NCBI RefSeq assembly: GCF_016908975.1
Contig: NZ_JAFBEX010000007.1
Span: forward strand, 218,879 to 282,878
DNA length: 64,000 nucleotides
Origin: Neobacillus cucumis
GTDB taxonomy: Bacteria; Bacillota; Bacilli; Bacillales; Cytobacillaceae
Reading direction: 5' to 3'
Below are positions 34,442-43,251 of this stretch, in pieces; positions within the stretch are counted from its first letter, which is position 1, and every line of letters begins with the position of its first letter. Below the pieces are notes generated by a model that saw only the letters and a list, made by a program, of their open reading frames with translations, did no database searches and was not told the DNA's origin. The position numbers were made by a program, and so were the translations under genes.

Positions 34442-35284
34442 TGTCCGAATCCTACTTCTATTCGGACTACTATTACCATTTTCCTCACCTGCTTGTCCGA
34501 AGTTAAGCCAGGTTCGGACAGATCAAGCCAAAAATCATACAGAGGTGTCCGAAGTTAAGCCAACTTCGGACAGAACAAGCCAAAAATCATACGTGCTGTC
34601 CGAAGTCTAGCCAGGTTCGGACAGATCAGGGCAAAAATCATACAGAGTTGTCCGAAGTCTAGCCAACTTCGGACAGATTAAGCCAAAAATCATACAGAGT
34701 TGTCCGAAGTCTAGCCAACTTCGGACAGATTAAGCCAAAAATCATACAGAGTTATCCGAAGTCTAGCCAAGTTCGGACAGATCAAGCCAAAAATCATACA
34801 GTGCTGTCCGAAGTCTAGCCAACTTCGGACAGATCAAGCCATAAATCATACAGTGCTGTCCGAAGTCTAGCCAACTTCGGACAAATCAAGCCAAAAATCA
34901 TACAGAGCTGTCCGAAGTTAAGCCAACTTCGGACAGATCAAGCCATAAATCATACGTGCTGTCCGAAGTTAAGCCAACTTCGGACAGATCAAGCCATAAA
35001 TCATTTGGAGCTGTCCGAAGTCTAGCCAACTTCGGACAGATCAAGCCAAAAATCATACAGAGTTATCCGAAGTCTAGCCAAGTTCGGGCAGATCAAGCCA
35101 AAAAATCATACAGATCTGTCCGAAGTCTAGCCAACTTCGGACAAATCAAGCCAAAAATCATACTGTGCTGTCTGAAGTCTAGCCAAGTTCGGGCAGAACA
35201 AGCCAAAAATCATACAGATCTGTCCGAAGTTAAGCCAGGTTCGGACAGATCAAGCTAGAGATCTCTTAGTGCTGTCCGAAGTAA
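34442..35284. repeat. Tandem array of 52-bp dyad-containing units (about 15.5 copies)
   Basis: Units begin (TGTCCGAAGT) at 34494, 34546, 34597, 34649, 34701, 34753, 34805, 34857, 34909, 34960, 35012, 35064, 35117, 35169 and 35221, with a truncated one at 35273 and a degenerate one near 34442. Each contains GTCCGAAGT, a 7-base loop (CTAGCCA or TTAAGCCA-like), ACTTCGGAC, then a linker close to AGATCAAGCCAAAAATCATA. Period 51-53 bp. The linkers are conserved, so this is not a CRISPR array. It fills the space between the convergent PBP and xanthine dehydrogenase genes. An ORF across it is an artefact. No gene lies in 34300-35539. Confidence 0.95.
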
Positions 35285-35464
35285 ATTATAGTTCACTACA
35301 CTAAGTTGTTCTTAATAGTTGATAATCATTGTTGACCCTTTTACACAAAAGTGACTTGACTCATTTCCCCCTTCTCCTGCCCGAATCCTACCTCCTTCTC
35401 GCCCCATTAAAAAACCTTTGATGATGCTGTTCAAATCAATCCATCTAAAATTTTTGCCCAGAAA

Positions 35465-35508
35465 ATAAAAAACACGATATTTTCCTATAGAAAAAATACC
35501 GTGTTTCC
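35465..35508 (-). terminator. Terminator of the xanthine dehydrogenase operon
   Basis: AAACACG-TATTTT...AAAATA-CGTGTTT hairpin followed on the minus strand by a T-run. Confidence 0.75.
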
Positions 35509-35539
35509 AATCCATATAAAATTCAGAAACCACTAGGCC

Positions 35540-35998
35540 TCATTCATTCCTTCCTAAAACGGATTTAACCGCTCTTTCAATCTCCGCATAACTCGTGCAA
35601 CGACAAATATTGGATTCCAGCCATTCTTTTATTTTTTCATCACTCGCATCTGGATGCTGTTCAATTAATGAGTGGCAATTCATGATAAATCCAGGTGTAC
35701 AATAACCGCATTGAAAAGCAAAATGATCGATAAACGCTTGCTGTATGGCCGTTCCATGCAATCCCTCAATGGTGGTAACCTTTTTTCCTTCAGCTTCGAC
35801 TGCCAACATCAGACATGACTTCATCGGCCATCCGTCTATATTAATCGTACATGCTCCGCAGTCCCCGTTTAAACAGCCAGGCTTCGCTCCTTTCAACCCC
35901 ATATAGCTGCGAAGCGTATATAATAAAGTATCTGCCGGACTAACCATCAAAGTATAAATCTCCCCATTTACATCTAATGTAAGTGAATAGGTTCTCAA
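35540..35998 (-). CDS. pucE: Xanthine dehydrogenase iron-sulphur subunit (PucE/XdhC-type small subunit)
   Basis: About 152 residues carrying two [2Fe-2S] centres. Ferredoxin-like site CLNGDCGAC followed by a later Cys (KSCLML); helical site CGYCTPGF ... CRCTSY. Transfers electrons from the molybdenum centre to FAD. TTG 35998 has GGAGGAG six bases upstream; an ATG at 36016, overlapping the pucC stop, is the alternative. Last gene of the operon. Confidence 0.9.
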   Translation of the reverse strand: MRTYSLTLDVNGEIYTLMVSPADTLLYTLRSYMGLKGAKPGCLNGDCGACTINIDGWPMKSCLMLAVEAEGKKVTTIEGLHGTAIQQAFIDHFAFQCGYCTPGFIMNCHSLIEQHPDASDEKIKEWLESNICRCTSYAEIERAVKSVLGRNE

Positions 35999-36015
35999 TA
36001 GCTTCTCCTCCCCCA

Positions 36016-36855
36016 TCAAAATACAGCACTGTCAAGGGTACCGACTGCATCCGCCAATAAATTTCGCAGCACAAAGATCCGATATTCTTTAGATCCCTCT
36101 ATATCATCCAAAATAGGCTGTGGTAAAGCCGCAAGTGCTCCTTCTATCCTTTCATCAACTGAAGAATCTTTTCGATTAATAGCCTCCTCGACAAATGGAG
36201 ACCGAAACGGGAAGGGACATAATCCGCTAATCGCTACCCGTATCTTTTGGTCGATTTTTAAAGCGGCGATGGTAATCAATGGGTACCCGGTGTCCCATTG
36301 CTGCCTTCTTTTTACGGTAAAAAAAGGGGCATGTATATAACGGGTTTCGGTTTCCAACTGGACTAAAAATTCACCTTCTTCCAAACGTAAATGTCCTTGA
36401 AACACATCATTAATCGGGATAATCTTTTTCCCCTCTGCCCCAATAATCAAAACTCTGCTATCGGCAAGTAAAAATGGCAAAACGGCTTCTCGGTAAAAAA
36501 TTCGTGCACAAATATTGCCGCCCAAGGTAATTTTTCCGCGAGCTGTATGATCTGCCACTTCACTCGCTGTTTTCGTTAATAAAGGAAATAGATTTGCTTC
36601 TTCCACCGCGGTTAGTGTGAGTGAACTGCCCAGTATTAAATGATCCCCGCTCACCTGCATGACATTACACTCAGCAATCCCTTTAATGTCAATAACAGCC
36701 TCTGTATAGGCTAAGTCAATTCTTCCAAGCGTTAATAATTCCGTTCCCCCGTTAAAATAAAACGGCTGCTTCCCTTGTTGCTCTAAATATTGAAATAAAT
36801 CGACCGCTTCTTTTAACGTATTGGGACGATAATAATCAAAATCAAAAGGAAGCAT
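36016..36855 (-). CDS. pucC: Xanthine dehydrogenase FAD-binding subunit
   Basis: 279 residues of the CO-dehydrogenase flavoprotein family: FDYYRPNTLKEAVDLF start, FAD motif NGGTELL (AGGTxL type), second FAD loop TARGKITLGGNIC (TxGGN). C-terminal domain with VKRRQQWDTGYPLITIAA. Carries electrons to NAD or another acceptor. Overlaps the molybdenum subunit gene by 14 bases. Confidence 0.9.
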   Translation of the reverse strand: MLPFDFDYYRPNTLKEAVDLFQYLEQQGKQPFYFNGGTELLTLGRIDLAYTEAVIDIKGIAECNVMQVSGDHLILGSSLTLTAVEEANLFPLLTKTASEVADHTARGKITLGGNICARIFYREAVLPFLLADSRVLIIGAEGKKIIPINDVFQGHLRLEEGEFLVQLETETRYIHAPFFTVKRRQQWDTGYPLITIAALKIDQKIRVAISGLCPFPFRSPFVEEAINRKDSSVDERIEGALAALPQPILDDIEGSKEYRIFVLRNLLADAVGTLDSAVF

Positions 36856-39172
36856 GTTGTGTTGCCCCCTTTGCCTTCCAGATTAATTCTGGTATAAGTG
36901 GCAGATTGCGAAGGGAAACACCTGCTGCAAGCGATAATGCATTTCCAAGAGCACCTGGCATCCCCATTAGTCCATGTTCACCGACTCCGCGTGCCCCATA
37001 TGGACCGTCTAGCAGAGGGGTCTCTACAAATCCAACCAAATATTCCGGATGTTCGCCGTAACGCAGCGGTCTGTAAGTCCGAAGCTGAGGGTTCAAAACC
37101 CGGCCAAGTTCGTCAAAGTAAAAAGTTTCTCTGCCGGCAAAGGCTATCCCCATGCTCATAGCCCCCATCACTTGACCAAGAGCTGCTTTTTCATTCATGA
37201 CCCGCCCAATATCAACTACCGTGCATGCTTTTAACACTCGATACGTATAATCCCTTTGGTCTAATTCAATTTCAATCCCATAAGCGGCAACTGTCCATTC
37301 AGGACCAGGCTTTCCTTCCCCTGTTTCCGGATCCAAGTGGCTTATGTGGCGTAAAATATATTTCCCCCGCCCAATGATTTGTCCACCAATGGCATTCCCG
37401 TTTGGATATTTATAACCGTACCCAATATCCTTAAAATCAAGGCCGATAGAAGGATCATCCCGTAAAAAAACACGACTGTTGGCTACTTCAAAATCTTCTT
37501 TTGGTGCTCGAAGGACGCATGAGGCAATTTCTATTAATTGTTTAATCACATCATCAGCCGCCATAAGTACGGCTCTGCCTGCCATGAACGTCCCTCTGCT
37601 TGCTACCGTTTTCCAATGTTCTGGTGTTGTTTGTGTATCCACTTCCATTCGGACATGAATTTTATCTACATCCATTTTTAATCGTTCAGCTAAAATTTGA
37701 GCAAGAATGGTTTTTGTACCAGTACCAATTTCAATAACTCCTGACATTAGATTAAGACTGCCATCGCGATTAAAAGTGATGATCGCCCCCGAAGGTGCAT
37801 TAGCATCAATCGTTGAGGTTTTCCAGCTGCAGCTTACCCCTTTTACCCTAATAAACCGCTCATTGATTTTTTTTATAGCTCCTTCTTCCCATTTCATTAA
37901 GTCTCGAACCTTGTCAATACATTTTTCCAAGTCTCCTACATTACTTTTATTCAGCTTAACCCTAGTAGGGGTTGTATGACCAGGCTTGATTGCATTAATC
38001 GATCTTAGCTTGAGCGGATCCATGTTTAATCTTTGAGCAAGTAGATCCATCGTTCGTTCGATGCAAAAGGACAATTCCGAATGACTGAATCCCCGAAACG
38101 GTGAAGCATAGGGGTGATTGGTATACATACAATAGGAATCACACCATACATTTTCAATATTATAAGGTCCTGTGCAATCTACTGCACCTGATCTCGTTAC
38201 ATCAATGGCCTTATCCGAATAAGCCCCGCCATCCCATAAAAACTGGATTTCTGCTGCCGTTATTTTTCCATTCCTATCAGTCCCTAACCTGATAGTCGCA
38301 TCTAATCCAATATGACACGGAGAAGTAATGATATCTTGTTCTCGGTCATTTAAAAGTTTCACAGGCCTACCGCCGACTGCCTTTGACGCTAAGTAAGCAA
38401 GTACCTCTAACTGTACAGCGGCTTTTCCTCCATATGCTCCGCCAACCAGCGGGGTTTGAACAACAATTTTCCCCATATCTTCGTTAAAGTATTTGGCAAT
38501 CAATTGTTTGACCATAAATGGAGCTTGAGATGAGGTCATAATCATGATTGTCCCATCTGACCTAATTTCCGCAGTTGCACATCTGGTTTCCATAGCTGCA
38601 TGATCTGACGGTGCAAAGGAAAATTTCTCTTCTACAACAATCTCGCTCGCAGCCCATCCAGTCTCCATATTTCCTTTACGAATTTTAATGAGGGTAGCAA
38701 TATTGGTCCCAGAAACAGGGAATGAGTCCTCATCCTTGTCATAGGAATCAAGTTGTTCATGGACAAGCGTAGCCCCCTCAGTAAAAGCCTGGGTTGGCGA
38801 GTTTACAACTGGAAGTAATTCATATTGAACTTTAATTAGATCTGCAGCCTTTTTCGCCTGAGCCGGGTTATCGGCCACAACAAGTGCCACAGGTTCGCCA
38901 TGATAACGAACTTTATCCACTGCAATCGGCGGTCGATCCCGAATTGCCTCTCCGGTTAACGGAAAGTGCTGACCCGCTAGGATGGCCCTGACACCTTGGA
39001 CCTGAGAGGCTGCACGAGTGTCAATGCTGATTATTTTTGCATGACCATAGGGACTGATGACCATTTTTACAGATAACATGGGTATTGATTCATAGTCATT
39101 CGTGTATTTGGCCCTGCCCGTCACCTTATCGAGTGCATCTTTACGAATCACACTTTTCCCAATAACCTGCAC
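36842..39172 (-). CDS. pucD: Xanthine dehydrogenase molybdopterin-binding subunit
   Basis: 776-residue catalytic subunit that hydroxylates hypoxanthine/xanthine-type substrates. N-terminal a/b hammerhead domain (KVTGRAKYTNDYESIPMLSV), molybdopterin-binding blocks VGGAYGGKAAVQ, ASPFRGFSHSE and IEIGTGTKTILAQ. The C-terminal catalytic Glu lies in GPYGARGVGEHGLMG. GTG 39172 is preceded by AGGAGG at ideal spacing; the ATG at 39190 is upstream of that RBS. Substrate within the family is inferred from puc-like organisation. Confidence 0.9.
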   Translation of the reverse strand: MQVIGKSVIRKDALDKVTGRAKYTNDYESIPMLSVKMVISPYGHAKIISIDTRAASQVQGVRAILAGQHFPLTGEAIRDRPPIAVDKVRYHGEPVALVVADNPAQAKKAADLIKVQYELLPVVNSPTQAFTEGATLVHEQLDSYDKDEDSFPVSGTNIATLIKIRKGNMETGWAASEIVVEEKFSFAPSDHAAMETRCATAEIRSDGTIMIMTSSQAPFMVKQLIAKYFNEDMGKIVVQTPLVGGAYGGKAAVQLEVLAYLASKAVGGRPVKLLNDREQDIITSPCHIGLDATIRLGTDRNGKITAAEIQFLWDGGAYSDKAIDVTRSGAVDCTGPYNIENVWCDSYCMYTNHPYASPFRGFSHSELSFCIERTMDLLAQRLNMDPLKLRSINAIKPGHTTPTRVKLNKSNVGDLEKCIDKVRDLMKWEEGAIKKINERFIRVKGVSCSWKTSTIDANAPSGAIITFNRDGSLNLMSGVIEIGTGTKTILAQILAERLKMDVDKIHVRMEVDTQTTPEHWKTVASRGTFMAGRAVLMAADDVIKQLIEIASCVLRAPKEDFEVANSRVFLRDDPSIGLDFKDIGYGYKYPNGNAIGGQIIGRGKYILRHISHLDPETGEGKPGPEWTVAAYGIEIELDQRDYTYRVLKACTVVDIGRVMNEKAALGQVMGAMSMGIAFAGRETFYFDELGRVLNPQLRTYRPLRYGEHPEYLVGFVETPLLDGPYGARGVGEHGLMGMPGALGNALSLAAGVSLRNLPLIPELIWKAKGATQHASF

Positions 39173-39194
39173 AGTAATACCTCCTAACATGCCG

Positions 39195-40211
39195 CTAATC
39201 TGGGATGGTCCATAGCAGCTCTACCCTTTCATGCGATGGTTTTCTCCACACTTCAATCATTTGAGCCATCACACTAACCGCTATTTCGACTGGACCCTTA
39301 GCACCTATGCTTGCACCTATTGGTGAAAAAATCCCATGCGGAATTTCCTCGTAATTTAATAATCTTCTTGTTCGTTCTCTCGGTCCCAAAACACCTAAAT
39401 ATTTGATATTTTCATGTAAAATTTTCGTTAACAGCTCTTGATCTCTTTTAAATTGATGGGTCATAATCACAACAAAATCATAGGGAGAGAAGGAAATTTG
39501 TTTTAGAAGTTCCTTAGGAAATCCTACTAACAGTTGATCTGCTGCAGGAAAGTTTTCTTTCTGACAGTATGCTTCACGCCAATCACATATTACAACGGAA
39601 AAACCAATTTCAGCCGCTAAGGCTGCCAAGGGTTTTGCATCAGGCCCTGCCCCGAAAACAATTAAACGTGGTTTTGGATGAAAGGTTTGTTGATACACCG
39701 TGGAACCATCCCTTGACACGATACCGCTTTTTGAAGTGAACTCAATAGTCGGGAGCGAACCCGACCACTGACCGAACGGTTCACCATCCTCTTCAATGAA
39801 AATATATTCGCCAAGGTCATCCAGTTTTTTCAAGACGATAACAGGCTTATGCTGCTTAAGAAGGTCCTTAACTAAAAGTAGGTCCTCTGTTAGCTGCTCA
39901 GTAACAGGTTCGAGTAGAATTTCAAGAGTACCATTACATCCCGATCCCTGTCCCCAGTTCAGATCATCCTCCATATATAAGTCGTATCGTAATATCATGG
40001 TTTCCTGTTTTCTAAATATCTCCCTCACCTTTAAAGCAAGGTCCTGTTCTAAGCAGCCTGCTGTTAACATTCCGACCTGTGAACCATCTGAAAAAAACAG
40101 CATTGAGGAACCTTCTTTTTTATACGCAGTACCTTTTACACTGATAATTGTCGCTAGGACCTTTGCTTCAGGGCAATCAAGAAAATCTAGAATTTGATAA
40201 AAATCCTCCAC
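39195..40211 (-). CDS. pucA: XdhC/CoxI-family molybdenum cofactor insertion protein
   Basis: 338 residues: N-terminal XdhC domain (GTAYKKEGSSMLFFSDG, GMLTAGCLEQDL) and C-terminal Rossmann-like domain (LIVFGAGPDAKPLAALAAEIGF ... GVLGPRERTRRLL). XdhC proteins bind, sulphurate and insert molybdopterin into xanthine dehydrogenase. GTG start with GGGGGAAAAGT upstream. First gene of the operon A-D-C-E; the MobA-like pucB of B. subtilis is missing here. Confidence 0.9.
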   Translation of the reverse strand: MEDFYQILDFLDCPEAKVLATIISVKGTAYKKEGSSMLFFSDGSQVGMLTAGCLEQDLALKVREIFRKQETMILRYDLYMEDDLNWGQGSGCNGTLEILLEPVTEQLTEDLLLVKDLLKQHKPVIVLKKLDDLGEYIFIEEDGEPFGQWSGSLPTIEFTSKSGIVSRDGSTVYQQTFHPKPRLIVFGAGPDAKPLAALAAEIGFSVVICDWREAYCQKENFPAADQLLVGFPKELLKQISFSPYDFVVIMTHQFKRDQELLTKILHENIKYLGVLGPRERTRRLLNYEEIPHGIFSPIGASIGAKGPVEIAVSVMAQMIEVWRKPSHERVELLWTIPD

Positions 40212-40388
40212 ACTTTTCCCCCACTTTTTGACTCATAAATTTCCTATTGTTATTTATATTAAGTGATGAGCTATTCCTAGAATATCTATTTTCTTATGTA
40301 ATAAGCGGCAATCATTCTATCAAAAACCTTCTCAAACTATTAATTATTCATTCATAGTTTGTTCATATTTATCCTTTAAGATTTAAGT

Positions 40389-40473
40389 AGGTTCTAGGAA
40401 GAACCTTTTAACCTCCGCCCCCCTTAATATAGATTAGGTTTGAACCCGCCCGGCAATTGCCGGGTATTTTTTT
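40389..40473 (+). ncRNA. Candidate small RNA with pyrimidine-rich centre and terminator
   Basis: Orphan intrinsic terminator CCCGGCAATTGCCGGG + TATTTTTTT (40449-40473) with no ORF before it. About 45 bases upstream is a small hairpin AGGTTC-taggaa-GAACCT (40389-40406), and between them an unpaired ACCTCCGCCCCCCTT stretch (40411-40425) complementary to Shine-Dalgarno sequences. This hairpin / C-rich / terminator plan is typical of Firmicute regulatory RNAs; from memory it resembles the sporulation RNA CsfG, which I cannot verify. The promoter and 5' end are not determined. Confidence 0.5.
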
Positions 40474-40478
40474 GGAAC

Positions 40479-40610
40479 AAAAGCGCAAGCGCCTTGAACA
40501 GCCCCGACAAGCATAAGACGCTCAGGAAAAGATGGCGTTCTTTGCCTTCATTTCCTGAGTGGCTTTTGGCCTAGAGGGGCTAGGCGCTGGAGCTGGACGT
40601 CGACAGCCCT
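40479..40610. repeat. Interspersed repeat, family 2
   Basis: GC-rich non-coding element AAAAGCGCAAGCGCCTTG ... GAGGGGCTAGGCGCTGGAGC and TGGACGTCGACA. Ends are partly complementary (AAGCGCCTTG/ taGGCGCT) and the interior has CTCAGGAAA...TTTCCTGAG. I recognise this block as recurrent between genes in Bacillus-type genomes; only one copy is in the window. Confidence 0.65.
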
Positions 40611-40652
40611 TATATTAACAGTTATCCAGAAGCGAAAATTTTATAATTTTGT

Positions 40653-40700
40653 CACTAGCATTGCATAAAAAAGCTGCTAAAGCTTTATGCAACGCTAGTG
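40653..40700. repeat. Imperfect 17-bp-arm palindrome
   Basis: CACTAGCATTGCATAAA ... TTTATGCAACGCTAGTG with one mismatch and an AAGCT...AGCTT inner stem. No T-run follows, so it is not a normal terminator. Confidence 0.6.
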
Positions 40701-40715
40701 TAATTTCGTAAACGA

Positions 40716-40753
40716 TAAAAAAAGCGTGCACATGGATATGTGCACGCTTTTTG
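40716..40753. terminator. Terminator of the Gln-rich protein gene
   Basis: AAAAGCGTGCACAT...ATGTGCACGCTTTT with A/T runs on both sides, just past the stop of the minus-strand gene. Confidence 0.85.
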
Positions 40754-40758
40754 AACGT

Positions 40759-41124
40759 TTATCGGATATTTTGGGGCTGGTATTGTTGATAGGTTTGGGT
40801 TTGGAATGCAGGATTTACATGTGAAACGGTTTGATATCCCAATGACCCCATTTGTCCCGATAATTCTCTCTCCAATTGATTACACTGTGCAATCACTTCT
40901 TGGCATCGCTGGATGGCCATCTCATGCCCTTGTAAGCTTTGCTGAATCGTTTGAACCGCCAGTCTCTCTTTTTGCAGCATTTGTTCAAGCATATGAACAT
41001 TTTGCTGTTCGTTTTGCAGCATTTGTTGATATTGTTGACTGCCTAACTGTGTTTGTTGAATGAGCTGCTGTGTAATCTGACGGCATTGATTAATATGTGT
41101 AATCGAATGTTGAGTTGTGTTCAT
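40759..41124 (-). CDS. Gln-rich coiled-coil protein, unknown (possibly spore-related)
   Basis: 121 residues from ATG 41124 with GGAGG upstream; the longer frame to 41178 runs through that RBS. Roughly a quarter of the residues are Gln, in a long amphipathic helix (about 10-90: QITQQLIQQTQLGSQQYQQM, then MLQKERLAVQTIQQSL). The tail is rich in Tyr/Gln/Pro (QTQTYQQYQPQNIR). No signal peptide or membrane segment. The composition resembles spore coat or coat-associated proteins, but I do not recognise a family. Confidence 0.65.
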   Translation of the reverse strand: MNTTQHSITHINQCRQITQQLIQQTQLGSQQYQQMLQNEQQNVHMLEQMLQKERLAVQTIQQSLQGHEMAIQRCQEVIAQCNQLERELSGQMGSLGYQTVSHVNPAFQTQTYQQYQPQNIR

Positions 41125-41387
41125 TAAGATACCTCCATTTTGTTGGATATCAAGATGCTGTAAACCCTTTTTTGTCAATGGATTGAACCTTCAACCCAAG
41201 AATTATATTTCACACTTTTCAAGTTTTTCATGCCATACAAAAATGCCAATTACTGTGAGGTGTTTTAGCATTAAAAAAGTAAAAAAATAAAAAAAATGGC
41301 AGTACTCCTTAAACATTTTATTCTCTGAGTATACTTCCACCTCACCCTGTCAATAACAATATCAAGGAAATTAAAAGGGTGGTAAGA

Positions 41388-41738
41388 ATGAACGGAATTT
41401 ATTTTATAAACGAACGCATAAGCATTAATGATCAATCCTGGGAAGAAAGTATTCTCTTCCAAGAACAATCTATTAAGAACTATCTTTTGGAACAAAATAT
41501 TCAAGCTATAACGCTGAATCCTTTACAATTAAAAAAGTATTACACCAACCCCCATGCCCTCCTGTACGATTTACGGAAAGTAAAAAGCCCGATTGACCGC
41601 TTCATCTATTTTTCATCCCAAACAGTTGAGGATTTCATTTATAGCTATCCTGCAAAATGGCTTATTCTTAAGAGCTTTTTTAACGAAATCGTCCTCATTG
41701 AACAACCAATAGAGAGGGACCAACAACAAGCCATTTAA
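41388..41738 (+). CDS. Conserved-looking hypothetical protein, 116 aa
   Basis: Starts MNGIYFINERISINDQSW at ATG 41388, with GGGTGGT six bases upstream; a GTG at 41379 is inside the RBS. Alternating strands and helices (VEDFIYSYPAKWLILKSFF, NEIVLIEQPIER), soluble. It is followed closely by a non-coding stretch. Function not recognised; RBS and codon use support a real gene. Confidence 0.6.
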   Translation: MNGIYFINERISINDQSWEESILFQEQSIKNYLLEQNIQAITLNPLQLKKYYTNPHALLYDLRKVKSPIDRFIYFSSQTVEDFIYSYPAKWLILKSFFNEIVLIEQPIERDQQQAI

Positions 41739-42028
41739 TGTTACCCCTCTCCCTCTGCACCCTCTTTTTTTAACATTTTTTACGCTTCCATATGTAATTA
41801 GATTAAAAGACAACTAAATAGTATAAAGAGAACCAATCCATTCTTAAAGTAATTAGTTTGTGATTTTCATAATTTAATCTTAACAATCATGTCATATTTA
41901 ATGAGAGTATAGACGAATGTAGAAATATTGTAACAAACCCTTAATCCAAAGCGTGGAGGCCTATTTATAATTAAACTGTAGAAACAATTTAAATGGTAAA
42001 AAAATAATAATGAATTCTGGTGATGAAA

Positions 42029-43210
42029 ATGCAAGGTTTCAGTAAAGGACATCCACATGCTATGGGACACCCACATGGTGCAGGTAAAAAAATAGATTAT
42101 GAGCAAAACCCGTTTATCGTTATTTGGGAAGTAACAAGAGCCTGCCAGCTTAAATGTGTACACTGCCGGGCAGACGCTCAGCTTACTCCCGATCCAAGAG
42201 AGTTATCGCATGAAGAAGGAATCAATTTAATCGATCAAATCTACGATATGGATAATCCTATGCTTGTTTTCACTGGCGGGGATTGTATGATGCGGGAAGA
42301 TCTATACGAACTTGCGGATTATGCGATTAAAAAAGGTATGCGTGTCTCTATGACACCAAGCGCCACAGCAAATGTCACAAAAGAAAAAATGAAGTTATTT
42401 AAAGATGTTGGCTTATCACGCTGGGGCTTTAGCCTAGACGGACCTACTCCCGAAATTCATGACCATTTCCGCGGAACTCCTGGATCTTTTGATTTAACAG
42501 TAGAAAAAATAAAGTACTTAAATGAACTTGATATGCCATTACAAATTAACACCGTCATTTCTCGTTATAATTATGACTCACTAGAAGAAATGTCAAAATT
42601 AGTCGCCGAGCTTGGGGCAGTTATGTGGTATATTTTTCTACTTGTTCCAACAGGCAGAGGTCAAATGGATGCTTGTATTTCACCTGCTGAACATGAAAAA
42701 GTATTCAGATGGCTTTATGAACTAAGTAAAACAGCACCATATGATATTAAAACAACGGCAGCACAGCATTATCGCCGCGTAGTTTTGCAACAAAAAACAC
42801 GTGATCACCTCATTGACAAGGGAGAAATTCATTACGAAGATTCCATTACAACGGATTTTGCTTCCATGCACGATGGCTTAAAGCGTGCTCCAAAAGGAGT
42901 AAATGATGGAAATGGCTTTGCCTTTATTTCTCATATTGGGGATGTTATGCCAAGTGGCTTATTGCCAATCGTAGGTGGAAATATCCGCGAAACTCCGCTT
43001 GCTGAAATTTATCGTGAAGCAAAAGTATTTAAGGAACTTCGCCAGCCTGACAATTATAAAGGTAAATGTAGAGTTTGTGAATATAACAAAATTTGCGGTG
43101 GTTCTCGTTCACGTACCTATGCCGTAACAGGTGACTATTTGGAAAGTGAACCATTCTGCGTCTATATTCCACAAACAATGAGAACGAAAGATACAGCACC
43201 TACTGCATAA
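42029..43210 (+). CDS. Radical SAM/SPASM protein (TIGR04053-like, related to AhbD/NirJ)
   Basis: About 394 residues. Radical SAM motif CQLKCVHC (CxxxCxxC, 4Fe-4S plus SAM), TGGDCMMREDLYELADYA (GGE-like motif with Asp), and FSLDGPTPEIHDHFRGTPGSF. The C-terminal SPASM region has CRVCEYNKICGGSRSRTYA and a late Cys (PFCVYIPQ) for auxiliary clusters. The N-terminus has an unusual HPHAMGHPHGAG stretch. NirJ/AhbD relatives modify haem precursors; TIGR04053 members have no settled substrate as far as I know. No peptide precursor is adjacent. The start is uncertain between 42020, 42023 and 42029; GGTGA precedes the last. Confidence 0.85.
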   Translation: MQGFSKGHPHAMGHPHGAGKKIDYEQNPFIVIWEVTRACQLKCVHCRADAQLTPDPRELSHEEGINLIDQIYDMDNPMLVFTGGDCMMREDLYELADYAIKKGMRVSMTPSATANVTKEKMKLFKDVGLSRWGFSLDGPTPEIHDHFRGTPGSFDLTVEKIKYLNELDMPLQINTVISRYNYDSLEEMSKLVAELGAVMWYIFLLVPTGRGQMDACISPAEHEKVFRWLYELSKTAPYDIKTTAAQHYRRVVLQQKTRDHLIDKGEIHYEDSITTDFASMHDGLKRAPKGVNDGNGFAFISHIGDVMPSGLLPIVGGNIRETPLAEIYREAKVFKELRQPDNYKGKCRVCEYNKICGGSRSRTYAVTGDYLESEPFCVYIPQTMRTKDTAPTA

Positions 43211-43251
43211 ACGCATACATCCTAGGCATTCCGAATCGAGGAATGCCTTAT

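Noticed and set aside
34956..35258. 100-codon open frame with repeating SEVKPxSDRSS-like sequence
   Set aside because: It is a read-through of the 52-bp tandem array, whose period is not a multiple of three in every unit; it has no RBS and the sequence is explained by the repeat.
34442..35284. CRISPR array
   Set aside because: The segments between dyads are nearly identical rather than unique, unit length is constant and no cas gene is in the window.
40653..40700. Terminator call for the 17-bp-arm palindrome
   Set aside because: There is no T-run on either side and a better terminator lies 20 bases away; listed as a repeat instead.
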